Of a DNA stretch of 64,000 bases, positions 23,926-36,085 are shown one piece after another. The position numbers and the translations under genes are program-made. Every line of letters starts with the position of its first letter. Position 1 is the first letter of the stretch. The notes below the pieces were generated by a model, which did not search any database, was not told the origin of the DNA, and was given only the letters and a program-made list of their open reading frames with translations. Origin of the DNA: Chara braunii (Eukaryota; Streptophyta; Charophyceae; Charales; Characeae); the NCBI GenBank assembly GCA_003427395.1, contig BFEA01000550.1, forward strand, positions 791,691 through 855,690, written 5' to 3'.

Positions 23926-25509
23926 CCTAACACCTACCCCGTCGGAACTACTAACCCACAGCTAAAATTAACAATACCATTAGATTTGCAATATAAAAAA
24001 ACCCTTACCTACAACTTTATTTCACCCGATTTCATAAAGAATCGAGTGAAAAGCTCTACTTCCCATTTCCACCATACCACTTTAGCCCGTCAATCTCGCT
24101 CACGTCCTCCTCCACTAACCTCCTAATCCACTAATCCTCTATCTAAACTGACCACGGATTCGTGGTCGCTCGGGCCTAAACCCCCTACGTAGAATCTTTC
24201 CCCGCCCGTTTCCACCAAGGGTCGGGTGGGTTCCACGCTTTCAACTTCCTCCCACCTACACTTGCTTCCACCAGAGTTTGCCATCTTCTCTGCACGCACC
24301 CGACACACTTTCCCGTCCGGATTCACTCGGCCCATTTTCACCGCTCATCTGCACTTTTTTCTCCCCCGTTCCGACAACGCTCTCGGCCTCTCACCACTTT
24401 CATCACTTTCACCAGGCCGGCGCATCTTTCGATAGCGCAACAGGCTGGTCCTGGTTCGCCCTTCCACTTTTGCCATTCCTTCAGCCTCGCCCCTATCTCC
24501 AGCGCAGTACCACACTGCGCCCGCTGTCGCTCTAGCTCCCTTCACCGCCTCGACGTGCGATACCTGCTTGCGCTTCTGCTCCGTTCACTGCTACCGTTGG
24601 CCCTTCCGTGCGTGCACCTGGCGCGGTTCCCCATCCAGGTCCACTCACCCGTTTTTGCCACCCTGTCGGCCTCATTCTCTCTTCGCCCCGACATCGCCCC
24701 ACAGGGGCCTGCCCACTGGCCCTGTCTCAACGTTCGGCCTCGCTGCTGCACAGCACCGCCCGACCAGCCTCACTGCAGGTCGCTCCCACTCACTTGCACT
24801 GTTGTGTCTGTCTACCCCGCTCCGCCGGCCTCGTTCCCTGCCCGCGGATCCGACTATATCAATAACATGGCCTGCCCAGCAAACAGTTCATGATTTTGGG
24901 TCGCCGTGGTCCTCCGCCGACCTCTTTTGGTCGTACGGCTCAGGCTGAGCCCCCTGGCCGAGCGAAAAGACACTCCAGCAGATATCACCCCGGCTAGTGG
25001 GTGCAGCTCCCGCATGTTCCCTCACTGGAGGCTTGAGCACGGATGTGGCTGCTACGTGGGTCCCCGAAACACTGTAACGGGGTAGCTTCGGCGCGATCAC
25101 AAACCCAGCCCACGGCCACAGTCCAGGCCACCCTGTGAGTACAACACACCCTCGAGCGACCTCATCGGGCCCGAAACGTAGGTCATATACATGACCGTGC
25201 CGTGGTGGCCATTAAATCCGGCGTTGGTTCGGGTCAACGGCATGCCAAAGCATAAAAAAAATAAACAAAAATACAGCGCTAAATCGAATTATCTGGAAAA
25301 TACCACCACCGGACGGGCGCCGCGGTCGGCAAAATCAAGGGGGATAGCCCCGCCGGGCCCTCGACCACACCTCGGTCTCGATCCTTGAACCCCTTTCAAC
25401 AAAAGTTTGATGTCGTGCCCCCTAATACCAAATCCAAGTCCGAGTTTGGCTCCGACGAACGCCTAAGTAAACGAGCACCCACGCGCGGGCCTACAAAAAC
25501 ACTTCAGAG

Positions 25510-25890
25510 CTAGGTTACCTGATCGGACGTCCGGTACCCCCCTGACCGTCCGAGGTTGTCCGCTCGGACAACCGGTCGGACATCCTCCCTTGGCATACTG
25601 TCCGAGCTCGAACGGCAAAAAAAAAAAAAAAAAAAAAAAAAAGTTCCTCTAAAAAATCTGAAAAAAAACTATGTTATATAAAAGCATAAACTGAACAACG
25701 TTTGCCATGGGATGATATCGAAATTCGTTGTCTATTTTAAAATACAAAATAAAAATAAAAACACCCCCAAATTTTTTTAATTGTTTTGGTTAATTTAATT
25801 GTTAAAAATGAAGTTGTCCGGGCCCGGACGTCCGGGACCCCCCTGACTGTCCGCCCAGGACGTCCTGCCATCGGACAACTGGTAACATAG
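25510..25890. mobile_element. Short TIR insertion element, GTCCG end-word type
   Basis: 381 bp flanked by CTTCAGAG (25502-25509 and 25891-25898); copy 2 has the empty site near 39350. The inverted ends are CTAGGTTACC on the left and the complement of CTATGTTACC on the right. Clusters of GTCCG/CGGAC lie at both ends (25523-25605 and 25817-25876). The core, in reverse orientation, has CAGATTTTTT, TATGTTATATAAAAGCATAA and AACGTTTGCC, homologous to the other short elements. Non-coding. Confidence 0.85.
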
Positions 25891-26232
25891 CTTCAGAGCC
25901 TTCTCGTCGTCGACGCCGTCCTCCGCACGTACGCATAGGTCGTAAGCACGCGCACCAATCAAGAAACAAAAATCTTCTTTATCCTAGTTTAATAAAAAAA
26001 AAAAAAAATGGTCGGCAGCCAACGCCGACTTTCACAGTCATTAATAAAAAATAAAAAGATCACACGCGCCTCAAAGTTGAGTGCCCACGCACTCTCTACT
26101 CTAGTCAACCATCCAACCTAAGCAAACCTCAGTCGTACCCACGCTATCGCGCGATATACCTAAACTTTAAATCAACTTTAATTTTTTGTCACTTGCAAAA
26201 AACAGGGATACCCTTGTAAGGGTATTCGCACC

Positions 26233-28600
26233 GACAGCTTATCGGACCATGTTAAGCGACGTCCCCGTCGCTTCGCGGAATCAGAAAACTATATACCCAT
26301 CCACAACTCCAAATGCTGACGAGGAAGGAACCAATCCGATTAGCCGACAGACTCTGGTTCGAGGCCTCCATCAAATCATGCCAACACAACGTTATTATGC
26401 AAGGATTCTAACCTGGGTCTCCATTGTCCTGACATCAGGGCGTCGGGGTACTAGCACTATACTACAACATAAGTCCCAATGGCCCTCTCGACCGTCCTCT
26501 CCCCTTCATCCTAGACAAACGCCGGCTTCTCGTTAAGTGGCCTTAGTCTCTATCCTGTGAACAGGGCCATAATCAAGGACGCGGACCCTAACTGAGACCT
26601 TAGAAGACACTCTCGCCTCCTTCCAATAATTCTCACAATCACACCTCCTGTAGTCTAGTACAAGAAGGCTAGGCCTTCATCTTGGCCCACCATAGTCTGG
26701 ATGATCTTGCCAGATCTACGACCCACCGCGTTTGTTATTTTAGCAGCAGTGCCCTCGCAGGTTGTGCCACGATAGGCTTTTCCTTCTGATAATCATTCAA
26801 TCAGGACTCCAAAAGACTCGACTCGTATCCCACGTCATCCCACGGCAGGTAAAACCCTCCTGGGTGGCCACACCCCTTTAAGTCTTTAGCCCTTCTGGCG
26901 AGACGTGGGCCCGCTGTCAGGTTGCGTCGATCAGCAGCCAACACAGAGGGTTGCGCCTCAGTGATGCCAGTTATACCCCTAGCTGGGTCTCTCATAAATG
27001 CCCCAAGATTAGCACAAGTGGCTGGACGGTGTGTCACAACAATACATGCCTACTACGGAACTACGCAAAGGTCCGTCACACATAAAAGGCATTTACCAAT
27101 CCTCTGTGGGACAACACAGAGAGAACACGACAGCCTCTCCACTATCACAAAACAGAATCACCGCCAGGTCCGCAAGGTCGTGGCCCCCTCACTTGATTAG
27201 AGCAAGAAGACCACTCATCCCGAAGAGATCTCCCAATGAAGCTTTACAAAAATTTCATCAATGGCCAAGCAAAAACGTGGTCCTCCTCGTCAGACTTTAT
27301 CATCCAAAACCAACTTACCATGCCACTTAATCTATTAACCATCCTTCATACGAAGGAAGTCTCACTCAATAGGTCTCACAACCATCCCTCTCCCTCTAGG
27401 ATGAACTTTCACACGACCTTTCATTAAGACATTTTCTCTCTCTGAAGTTGAGTCTTCCAATGAGCAAGAGACTGTCTTCTCACAAAAGGCGTCTCTACCA
27501 TAAAACAACTCAAACTGAGAGACCAACTTATGGGTCCTCATCACAACTCAACGATAAACATTTGGCATGGCAAGCATTCAAGTCTCAAATACTCAGAAAT
27601 TCCTTTGGATTCTCATAGTTTTCACAAGACAGACTGCATTCCCTCTCCTTATACCCGGTCCTATCATCCGCCTGTGTGCAGATCGCACAAGTATACCGAA
27701 GAGTAGACAGTTCACATTCATTCACATTCACAAAATACAGAGTACACGAGATGTTTTCCATACATCTCTCACAAAAAGTCATCATACATCAAGGATAAAA
27801 CCACACATGTGAGAGTGATTGTGATAGTGATATATACAAGGGAATAATCTCAGATAAAATCTCAGCGCAATATACACTAAGGGGCGTAATATCCCAACTC
27901 AAAAGCGAACCAATATGGTCTTGAATTACATATATACACATAGAGTTGAGCAATCTCAACTCAAGCTGACACCGGTATCACACAAGAATCAAGGTCTCCT
28001 TTATTAGAGCTAAAATTGAAACAATCTTAAGCAGGGCATAATTGCATCTCTCAAATCAGAGGGATGTAAGTAATTTTAAGACACATCTAAGTAACCAGCC
28101 AGCACAACGAATCACTCATACACAAGTCTCACATACTACATTTATAGGTTAAAGAGTCTACCTCACACACGCTGAGGTCTCCTCCTAAGTCTTTCATACC
28201 TCTCATATATGTACAACCGCCTCGACCTAGACAGGAAGTAAGTCTCATCCTTTCTCTTCTAAACGATAGTGCCAATGGAATAAACCTTTGTAATAATGTC
28301 CTTAAAACCACTCCATGCTCCATCCACTGGACACATTCCAGTAACGCAATTTGAGACAGTCCTAACATACCCGACATATACAGCCTAGCTATTGGGGTTC
28401 CTCCCGCTTGCAACTCCGGTTGTCTTACCGGATCATTATTACGAAACCTTCTTCGTATATTGTCAGGCTCCCCTGCTGACCAAAGTACGGGATTAAAATC
28501 ACACAGCCGATTAGCTTGCTACTCTAACTCTTACGTGCCCATGTATATACATAAGTCTTGGCAAGGTACAAGGGTATCCTTCTATCGGCCTTCTATAGCT
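26233..28600. other. Unassigned stretch, no supported gene
   Basis: Mixed sequence with short frames on both strands. Wording near 27840-28100 resembles 30590-31100 (for example GGGGCGTAAT and GGGGCGGTGTAAT contexts), suggesting diffuse repeat content. Nothing recognisable. Confidence 0.45.
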
Positions 28601-28730
28601 CGAACCTCACCCCTGGGCTGGCCTCATGGTACTTGCATCGATTGCATCGATAGATGAGCAAAATTGAATGAATCTTGCGCCAGGACATGGAAATATACTT
28701 ACTACACGTGTGTGTGTGTGTGTGTGTGTG

Positions 28731-28784
<54 letters not shown>

Positions 28785-28920
28785 TTTTCCATGGACGCAC
28801 CGGCGAACGTGTAAGTCTCCAACCCCTCGGCTGGCCACACGCTGCGTGCATTGATGGGATCAGCAAAATCGATCCTCTAGGACATGGAAATATACGTACT
28901 ACACGTGTGTGTATGTGTGT

Positions 28921-29003
<83 letters not shown>

Positions 29004-29100
29004 GCACCGGCGAACAGGTAAGTTTCCAACCCCGCGCCTGGCCTCAGGTGCGTTGCTCATTCTATCGATGGAAAACTCTCTCTCTCTCTCGCGCGAGCGC
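28601..29100. repeat. Tandem units carrying (TG)n(GA)n
   Basis: Two full units and part of a third. Each has AGGACATGGAAATATAC, CTACACGTGTG, then (TG)n, (GA)n, then GACGCACCGGCGAAC, AGT-TCCAACCCC, a TGGCC block and GCATCGATTG/CATTGATGGG. The unit length is about 190 bp and varies with the microsatellite. Open frames here translate the dinucleotides. Confidence 0.85.
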
Positions 29101-29159
29101 GCACGCGCGCACGGCTAGCCACGTGGTGGGCCATTTTTCTTTTGTTTTTTTCATGGGAG

Positions 29160-30010
29160 ATGTCTATGGCAGGATCTTTGTCACGGTGTTTGGCGGAGGA
29201 CCAGCGGGAGGAGGAGCGGGAGCAGCGGGAGGAGCGGGAGGAAGGATGGGATAAGGAGCGGGAAAAGGAGGAGTGGGAGGAGGTGCGGCAGGGGAAATGC
29301 GAAGGGGCGGAGGAGCCGTGGGAGGAGGAGCTGAAGAAGGAGGAGCGGCAGGGAAAACCGGAAGGGGGTTGGGAGCGGGAGAAGGAGCACGAGGAGAAAC
29401 GGGAAGGGGCGGAGGAGGCGCGGGAGGAGGGGCGGTAGAAGGAGTGGGAGGGGGTGCGGGAGGGGGAGTGGGGAGGGGGTTAACGAACGCGCGGGAGGCA
29501 GAGGAGGGGGAGGAGATATGGGTGGAGGAGGAAAAGCGGAAGGAGCACGAGGACGAGTGAGAGAAGGAGCGGCAGGAGAAACGGGGGAAAGAGCAGGGGA
29601 TGCACCGGGAGAGGAGGAGGAGAGGGAGGAGCAGCAGGAGAACGAGCAGGAGCGGGGTTAGGAGCCGGAGGGGGAGGAGGAGGAGGAGGAGTGGGAAGAG
29701 CAGCAGAAGGAGCGAGAGGAGGCGTGGGAGAAGGAGCGGGGAAGCAGCGGGAGCGGGGCTATGGTGCGGAAAGATGAGCGGGAGGAGGGGGAGGAGGAAC
29801 GGGGGGAAAAGCAAGAGAAGCAGCGGGAGGAGCAGGAGGAGCAGCAATAGAGCAAGAGGAGCAGCAATAGAGGGAGCAGCAGAAGGAGAGGGAGGAGGAG
29901 CGGGAGAGGGAGCGGGAGCGGGGCTATGGCGGGATCTTTCTCAAGAGGGGGAGGAGGAGCGGGAGGAGGAGGGGGAGAAGGAGGGGGAGAAGGACGGGGA
30001 GGCATTCAAA
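29160..30010. repeat. GAG/CGGGAG purine-rich minisatellite
   Basis: About 850 bp of GGAGGAGCGGGAG-type words. The plus strand reads as Glu/Arg/Gly-rich and the minus strand as Pro/Leu/Ser-rich in long open frames (219 and 227 codons). Openness on both strands shows it is compositional. Confidence 0.85.
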
Positions 30011-30109
30011 GGCTGCTCAACTCATGCACACATGAAACTGTTGAAGCCGCCCTGCCTGTGCCCGTCCGCGCGTGTGCGTGTGTGTCAAACATACAGACCG
30101 AGAGAGAGA

Positions 30110-30124
30110 TCGAGAGATCGAGAG

Positions 30125-30207
<83 letters not shown>

Positions 30208-30261
30208 GTTTTCCTGCCATGCACGCAGACAGATAGAGAGAGGCTACTTCCGTCGATAGGA

Positions 30262-30326
<65 letters not shown>
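30110..30326. repeat. Two (GA)n microsatellites
   Basis: GA runs at about 30131-30207 and 30265-30326, separated by TTTTCCTGCCATGCACGC-type sequence. Confidence 0.95.
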
Positions 30327-30331
<5 letters not shown>

Positions 30332-31305
30332 GCGTGTATGGCGAATATGTCGATAAAAAAAAAACAGTTCATAAAAAAAAACGGTTGTGTAACAACAACG
30401 GCCCCGCCCCCCTCTTCGTCCCTCTCCTTTGCCGCAGCGTAGCTGCGGCGGGTCCACTTGTATAAATAATAACATGAAGCTTACTCAACTCTCAGTCATA
30501 TAACAAGATAACTCTCAATAATGTATTTCCATATTCTATAAGGCAGAAGTAAGACTAGCAATGAGTAAATAACATGATACAATTGTTACCCCTTCAACTC
30601 TTAAGCGAAGCATATATTACAGAGGGGCGGTGTAATCCTCATAATATAACGTCTTGACTCCTGAGCACCGCTCTAAAGATCAAGCCTCACCGCATCCCTC
30701 TCTGATTCCATTGTACCTCACCGACCTTATCATGGTCAAATGGACAACCCCATCCATACTTATCAAGGCAACGAAGAGCGAATTCGCACCTTTACAAATA
30801 TGGTGGCCCTACTTAACGGGAGACGAGCCTAGGTCGCTACTCCAAATCCGCTCTCACTAAGCAGTAGCTGTTCCACTTGACCATCACAGTTTCGGTAAGG
30901 TAACAAGCCCTTTCCTCTCCTCTCAATAGATAATGTAGTTACTCTCCTATGATAGGAAAGTTAACAACACCCTACTAATGGACCAGGAATATAATTCCGG
31001 CGTGGGTCTCACTATCATTCTTGAGACTGATAACTGCTTTCTTAAGCCTTAACAAGGGAGTAACAACTTAGGAATGCACTTCCACTGAGGATGACTATAC
31101 ACGCTGACTTACTCTCTTGAGGAAGAACCACCTTCCCCAAGAATGAGTCACCTCATTCACCTTTGGTCCCATGCCAGATGTGGGTTTCATGCAAAGTCTA
31201 TGTCCTCTTTGAAAGGTAATCCATACATACATCGTCAATCAAACATCAAAAAAATACAGAAAAAACGCGTATATGGCAACAACCTCATAAAAATTGTCAT
31301 TAAGA

Positions 31306-31344
<39 letters not shown>

Positions 31345-32132
31345 ACACAAACTTAAGACATAAGCCTCTTTTCGAATTAGCCAAACCGCTAGCTAAATAA
31401 CCACTACTTTTCAACTTTTATCGGCAGCTACACTTATACAATCCTCTAGGTGGCTCAATTTTATCGCTAACTGATACCACCGGAGGGTCAAGGCACAATA
31501 TTAATTGCACTACCCATCGCACCACAACTCGGTCTGGGCTCCAACCCTTCATTTCGCACCTATCAGTTACCCCCTCACTCATGTCGCTCACGTACTAGAA
31601 ACCTCCTCTAAAGCCACACTTTACTGACCAGGGCGACACGCCTCAACTTAATGTCTTTACATCCCAAGCAAGCTTAGCACATAACTTATATAATAAGTCA
31701 CTAGCCTCATAGCCTTGACAGTTATCAACTCGGCTTGCTTCGATAATAAATATACCCAACAATGCGGATGCTGCCTTAACTCAACCACGGTCGCATCAGA
31801 TACGTCACATATCGCCCAATTATCAAAAGATACTTAAGATGACAAGGTGCTCGTTGAGACCAATATTATATGAGTCAGAATACTTAAGTGTATAGCCAAA
31901 CACTTACTTCCTCAAGTAAACTGCGCATACACTGATAATCAACCCTTATCACTCTTAGACCACAATTTTTAAGATATCCCCAACGATGGTCAAGGCATCA
32001 AGCAATCGACCATGTACGTCAAAAGAAAACTTCTCATTTTGCCTAGTTCTCACTTTCTTATACCCGGATCTCGTTCAACCAGGGACAATGGCAGGCAACC
32101 GTTATCCCCGGCAACGACGCACATGTTGAGTG
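30327..32132. other. Unassigned stretch with an (AT)n run at 31308-31340
   Basis: No supported gene. The sequence looks like decayed retroelement DNA; the last ~90 bp lead into copy 2 of the 7.6 kb element. Confidence 0.5.
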
Positions 32133-33632
32133 CATCGGTCCGGCACCGCACATGGGCAGCGCGGGACCCTCTTAGTCGCGTCACGCAGGAGTTGGATCTA
32201 GTCCTCGTCGCGAATATACATGGAGCTTCCGCAAGCCGCTCCGGCCGAGTGCGCCAGCCATACCTCTCGCGAGCCCCTACGACAAGATAGGGCCTACGCG
32301 AGGCACGACTTACCTCCACCTTACGGGAGTTGTCACCTCCCTTCGGTGGGCATATCTACCAGTCCACAATACGAAAGCTGATCAGTTGCAATCGTCGAGG
32401 TGAACCAGCCGAGGGCGTTTCTCGTTCGTTGTAGCATAGGGGTTACGTGTGGTAATACGCCTCTATCGGACCCGCACGCGAACCGACACTTTGGGGGGCT
32501 GAGGTCCTAAGCGCGACTCGTCGTCGGTCGACTAGGACGCATCCCACACACACCACGCGCACCCCACTTTAAAAGACATAAAAATAAAACACGCACACAC
32601 GTACATATACACGAAACGACATAGGACAAACAACGCGACAACACTCCTAGTCCCTTAGTAGTCATCCCATAACTTTCCGATGCGGAAATCAGATAGGCGT
32701 CGCGCGCGAGACTTAGTATAAAATCGCGCGGACGCAGGGCTAACTCATACCGACTCGCACTGCAAGCGTATGCAAGCGGTCGCAGTGATGGCGTACCATG
32801 TAGTATTCATAGTCATGCGGTCCTCGTCAATCTCGAGGGTCACATTCGACACTCAAGTGTCGGCTGACATGCGCTTTGAGGGTTAATCTCTCGACGCTGG
32901 ACAACCGCCAAGTGTGGTTGAGCACCACACCCTCTTCTGCACCCTGCGGAGAGTGTGTGGTACACAGGTTCATACCTGTGGTGGCAATCGTTTCTTATGG
33001 CCCTGGAGACCAGCTCCACCATCTAGAACCTGGAGATAAATCAAGGGGTTTGATTTTGACGGCTGCCACGGACTACAACGTCCAACCGTAGAAACTTTAA
33101 AAAGCAAAGGCTAAAAAAGAAAAGCTCATTTCCTTCGAAAACATAATTAATTTAACCCTTACTCGCAGCTATTGTAGGCCGCATGAAACACTCAGGACAT
33201 GTGTATTTATATAAATATAATGGGTTATAAATATGTGACGATCACTTTTCACAATCACAATGCGGCTCCTCTCAACCATATATATATGTATGTGAGCGCA
33301 GACAGTCAAATCCAAAGTCCGAATCACCAAACATACCTGCAATCACATCAAAAATTCAACCAAAAAGTCCATGCACTACACGGGGTCAACTTCAACCATT
33401 CTCTGCACTCACACCCCTTGCTTTTAGCCATACAAGCCTCACTCATTGTGCAACTCTCAAAATAAAATACTCAACATTTTTCTTTAAATGACCATTCAAA
33501 ATAAAGTCCGGGTGAAAACACAACAAAACCGTTCGAATCACAAGGCTAAAGCCTTTAGGTTGAGTGGCAGGAGTGAATTGGAGTTGAATCGTAGACCGAC
33601 GAATCGGCAACTGACCTGTTATCAGTGATAAC

Positions 33633-34291
33633 CATGGCTACGCCGGACCGGACCCCGGAACAAATCCGGTTTCGGGATCCCGGACTTTCCGGGCCCTCCC
33701 GGAACTCCGAAATGTCCCGGATTCACATTCCGGATGTCTATCCGGATTGACATATTTTACGGCAAAAAAATAAAATAAAAAATCATGGTACATTCATACA
33801 TTACCTCGATCCCGCCAAAATGTGGAAGACAATACTCCTTCGACGAATCTTGCAGCTCGATCTCGCCGTCCTCCTTCTCATCCTCCCCCTCCTCCTACTC
33901 CTCCTCCTCTACCTCTTGTCGATCCTCTGCGCAGACGAATCTTTCGATGAAAAAAAAAAGAAAAAAGAAAAATCGATTTTTTATTATTATTATTATTTTT
34001 TTTACAAAAACAATATCCCGCTTTATCGGACCGGGGTCCCACAATTCAACCCGGTACGTAGTTCACCAAGAAATTTTCCGCCCCTTCCGGACGGTGGCGA
34101 AAGGGCCGAAAAAATAAGGGCCAATTTTTTTGGGGCGTCCCCAAGGCGTGAAAAAATGCCCTGGGCCGCCTAAAAAAAATTTGGTCGTTGGCGTGGAGGA
34201 CCTCCATCCGGACCGGTTACCGGAAAGCGGCACCAGATCCCGGATCCCGGAGGGTCCGGATCCCTTTCCGGGGGTCCGGATCGTAGCCATG
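33633..34291. mobile_element. Short TIR insertion element, TCCGG end-word type
   Basis: 659 bp between perfect 8-bp duplications GTGATAAC (33625-33632 and 34292-34299). The inverted ends are CATGGCTACG followed by CCGGACC on the left, mirrored on the right as GGTCCGGAT then CGTAGCCATG. Long TCCGG/CCGGA clusters occupy 33645-33755 and 34190-34282. The interior differs from the other copies: a CTC-rich tract (33850-33920), an A-rich tract and a T-rich tract. No transposase. Confidence 0.85.
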
Positions 34292-34544
34292 GTGATAACA
34301 GAAGGTGATCCTTGTAGGACCAAGATGAATCTAAGCCCAAATCCTGAATCAATCGATCAAGAAGACATGTAACACAAGACAGACCAATCCCCAAGTTAAG
34401 TCTATAAGTTCATGGAAAATAATCTTCATATCACGATCTCACTCAAATCAGCCTATTTAACTAAGCCTAAGTCTACCTCTAAGCAAGTGTCAAAGAAAAG
34501 GTAGACCTTTGACAGAATCTCCTCTATACAGAGTGGATTGCCAA

Positions 34545-34900
34545 AATGGTCACCTGTCAAAATATAATCCAACTCCTTCGAACTAAGAAAATTTTGGCAG
34601 TGCTTCCCGTAGGAAAAGTGTCTCTCCAAAATTTATAACAGCCCGTATATAGAAAAATATCTTCAACTTTCCAAAGTCAAACTTTGTCTAACTCCTTGAA
34701 TTAACAAAAATTTGGGCAGCACTCCCTTTAGAAAATTAGGCTTCTCATATTTTTACTAAGCCATATAAAATTTAGACAAGTTGAACTTTAAAAGGTCAAA
34801 AGTTGACTAACTCCTTGGATTTGCAGAAATTTCGGCAGCGCTTCCCGTAGAGAAAGTAGCTTACCAAAATTTATACGAAGCCAAGTATAACAAAAGATCC
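34545..34900. repeat. Tandem ~125-bp repeats
   Basis: Three diverged units, each with AACTCCTT, then TTTCGGCAG followed by GCTTCCCGTAG, then CAAAATTTATA. One unit is present in copy 1 (19830-19960). Confidence 0.7.
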
Positions 34901-35173
34901 TAGAAAAGGCAGAAATTGACCTAAGTAAAAATAAAGTTAGCCCAGAGAAAATGCAAAAATTGAACTAACTCCTATCGCTCTAGCACGTGACGAGCAACTA
35001 AAGCAACTACCTATCAAACTGAAACTCAGACTAAGCAGAGGCCTCACCCAGCCACATGCAGACCAAACCATAAAGGTAAGCACTCTCACCATCCCAAGGT
35101 CAACCTCGGCAAATAATAGTTCGTACACCTTCAATGATTTATCCCTTTATACCCAGCTTACATAAGGCGTAAA

Positions 35174-36085
35174 GTCAGGCCACCCAAACTTATGGGACAT
35201 GCCTGACCCAACCATTGAGTATACACAGAACAGAGGGCACAACTACTTCTCTCTTCTTTGGGCATATGACTTAGCCATTCTAGTCGCCCTGAACTGTTTA
35301 ATAGCCAGGTTATATATATTTATCTAAACTTAATCTTCAAAGCGGGCGTAGGACTGAACCATTCGTCTTAGAAACAATGCTCAGTCGGCCCAAGTTACCC
35401 TCAGTTATACTCTTAGTTATACTCTCTTCNGATNGTGATAANCTATNGTTAGACTACCTAAACTTATAGAATAGTCTGATTAGCCTGTTCTTAAATAAGA
35501 TAGTAATAAAGTATAACCAAATTATAACCTTNGNGTTCCAGCATGTGCGAGGCATTGGGGCAGACTACCTAAACTTATAGAATAGTCTGACTCTCTGCCT
35601 GGTTCGTTCCTCTCTGATCCAATCTGTGCGTGACATGGAGTNGAAGCCACCCAAACTAATNGAATAGCCNGACTCTCTGCCAAAGTTACTCCCTCNAAAT
35701 AAAAGCAGGAAGAGGCTGAACCAACTAAANTTGGNTCATACCTCCTTGTTCANAACCAAAGAAACTGAGAACGCCCAAGTAAACAAGGCAACCAAGCCAC
35801 CTGAACTTACAGAATATGCTTGGCTCCTAAAAAATCAATCATAGTTAACCCTCACAAGTCAGAGCAACCAGACCACCTAAACTTATAGAATGGTCTGACT
35901 CTCCATGCAATTCCACAGCACTGGGTCTCCCCAAACTTATGGGGGCTTCCCAGCCTCCAGAGCAATCAGACCACTCAAACTTATAGAATGGTCTGATGCT
36001 CCATGCAATCCAAAATAAACATAGTACTGGGTCTCCCAAAACTCATGGGGACTTGCCAGCTTTAATGACCCAGTCAAAACTCATG
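35174..36085. repeat. Hairpin array with shared loop and variable stems (copy 2)
   Basis: Counterpart of 20246-21126. Some stems are better preserved here: GTCAGGC/GCCTGAC (35174-35207) and TCAGACCA/TGGTCTGA (35966-35996), each around a CACYCAAACTTAT-type loop. Confidence 0.8.

Larger units (their letters stand above)
18590..26232. mobile_element. ~7.6 kb non-coding element, copy 1
   Basis: Aligns head-to-tail with 32133-39692. The left end shares GCATCGGTCCGGCACCGCAC and the right end shares TACCCTTGT followed by AGGGTATTCGCACC. Internal landmarks in order are: LTR-related head (18590-19010), a conserved 71-codon frame (19342-19557), hairpin array (20246-21126), TC microsatellite (22686-22727), and a GC-rich tract (24500-24890) open in several frames. 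Two insertions distinguish it from copy 2 (22819-23925 and 25510-25890). Copy 2 has about 1.4 kb (33350-34740) that is missing or replaced here. I found no polymerase, nuclease or transposase domain, so it is a large non-autonomous element or segmental repeat. Confidence 0.75.

Noticed and set aside
22437-23933. 497- and 338-codon frames crossing the N gap
   Set aside because: They consist mainly of unknown residues over N.
24542-24948. Candidate genes in the GC-rich part of the 7.6 kb element
   Set aside because: Three plus frames and minus frames are open together here and in copy 2, as expected from few stop-forming triplets.
28702-29007. CRISPR-like or other spaced repeat array
   Set aside because: The repeats are microsatellite-bearing tandem units with homologous, not unique, intervening sequence.
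29164-30465. Long Glu/Arg-rich, Pro/Leu-rich and Ser/Leu-rich frames
   Set aside because: They are translations of GAGCGGGAG and GA repeats, open on both strands.
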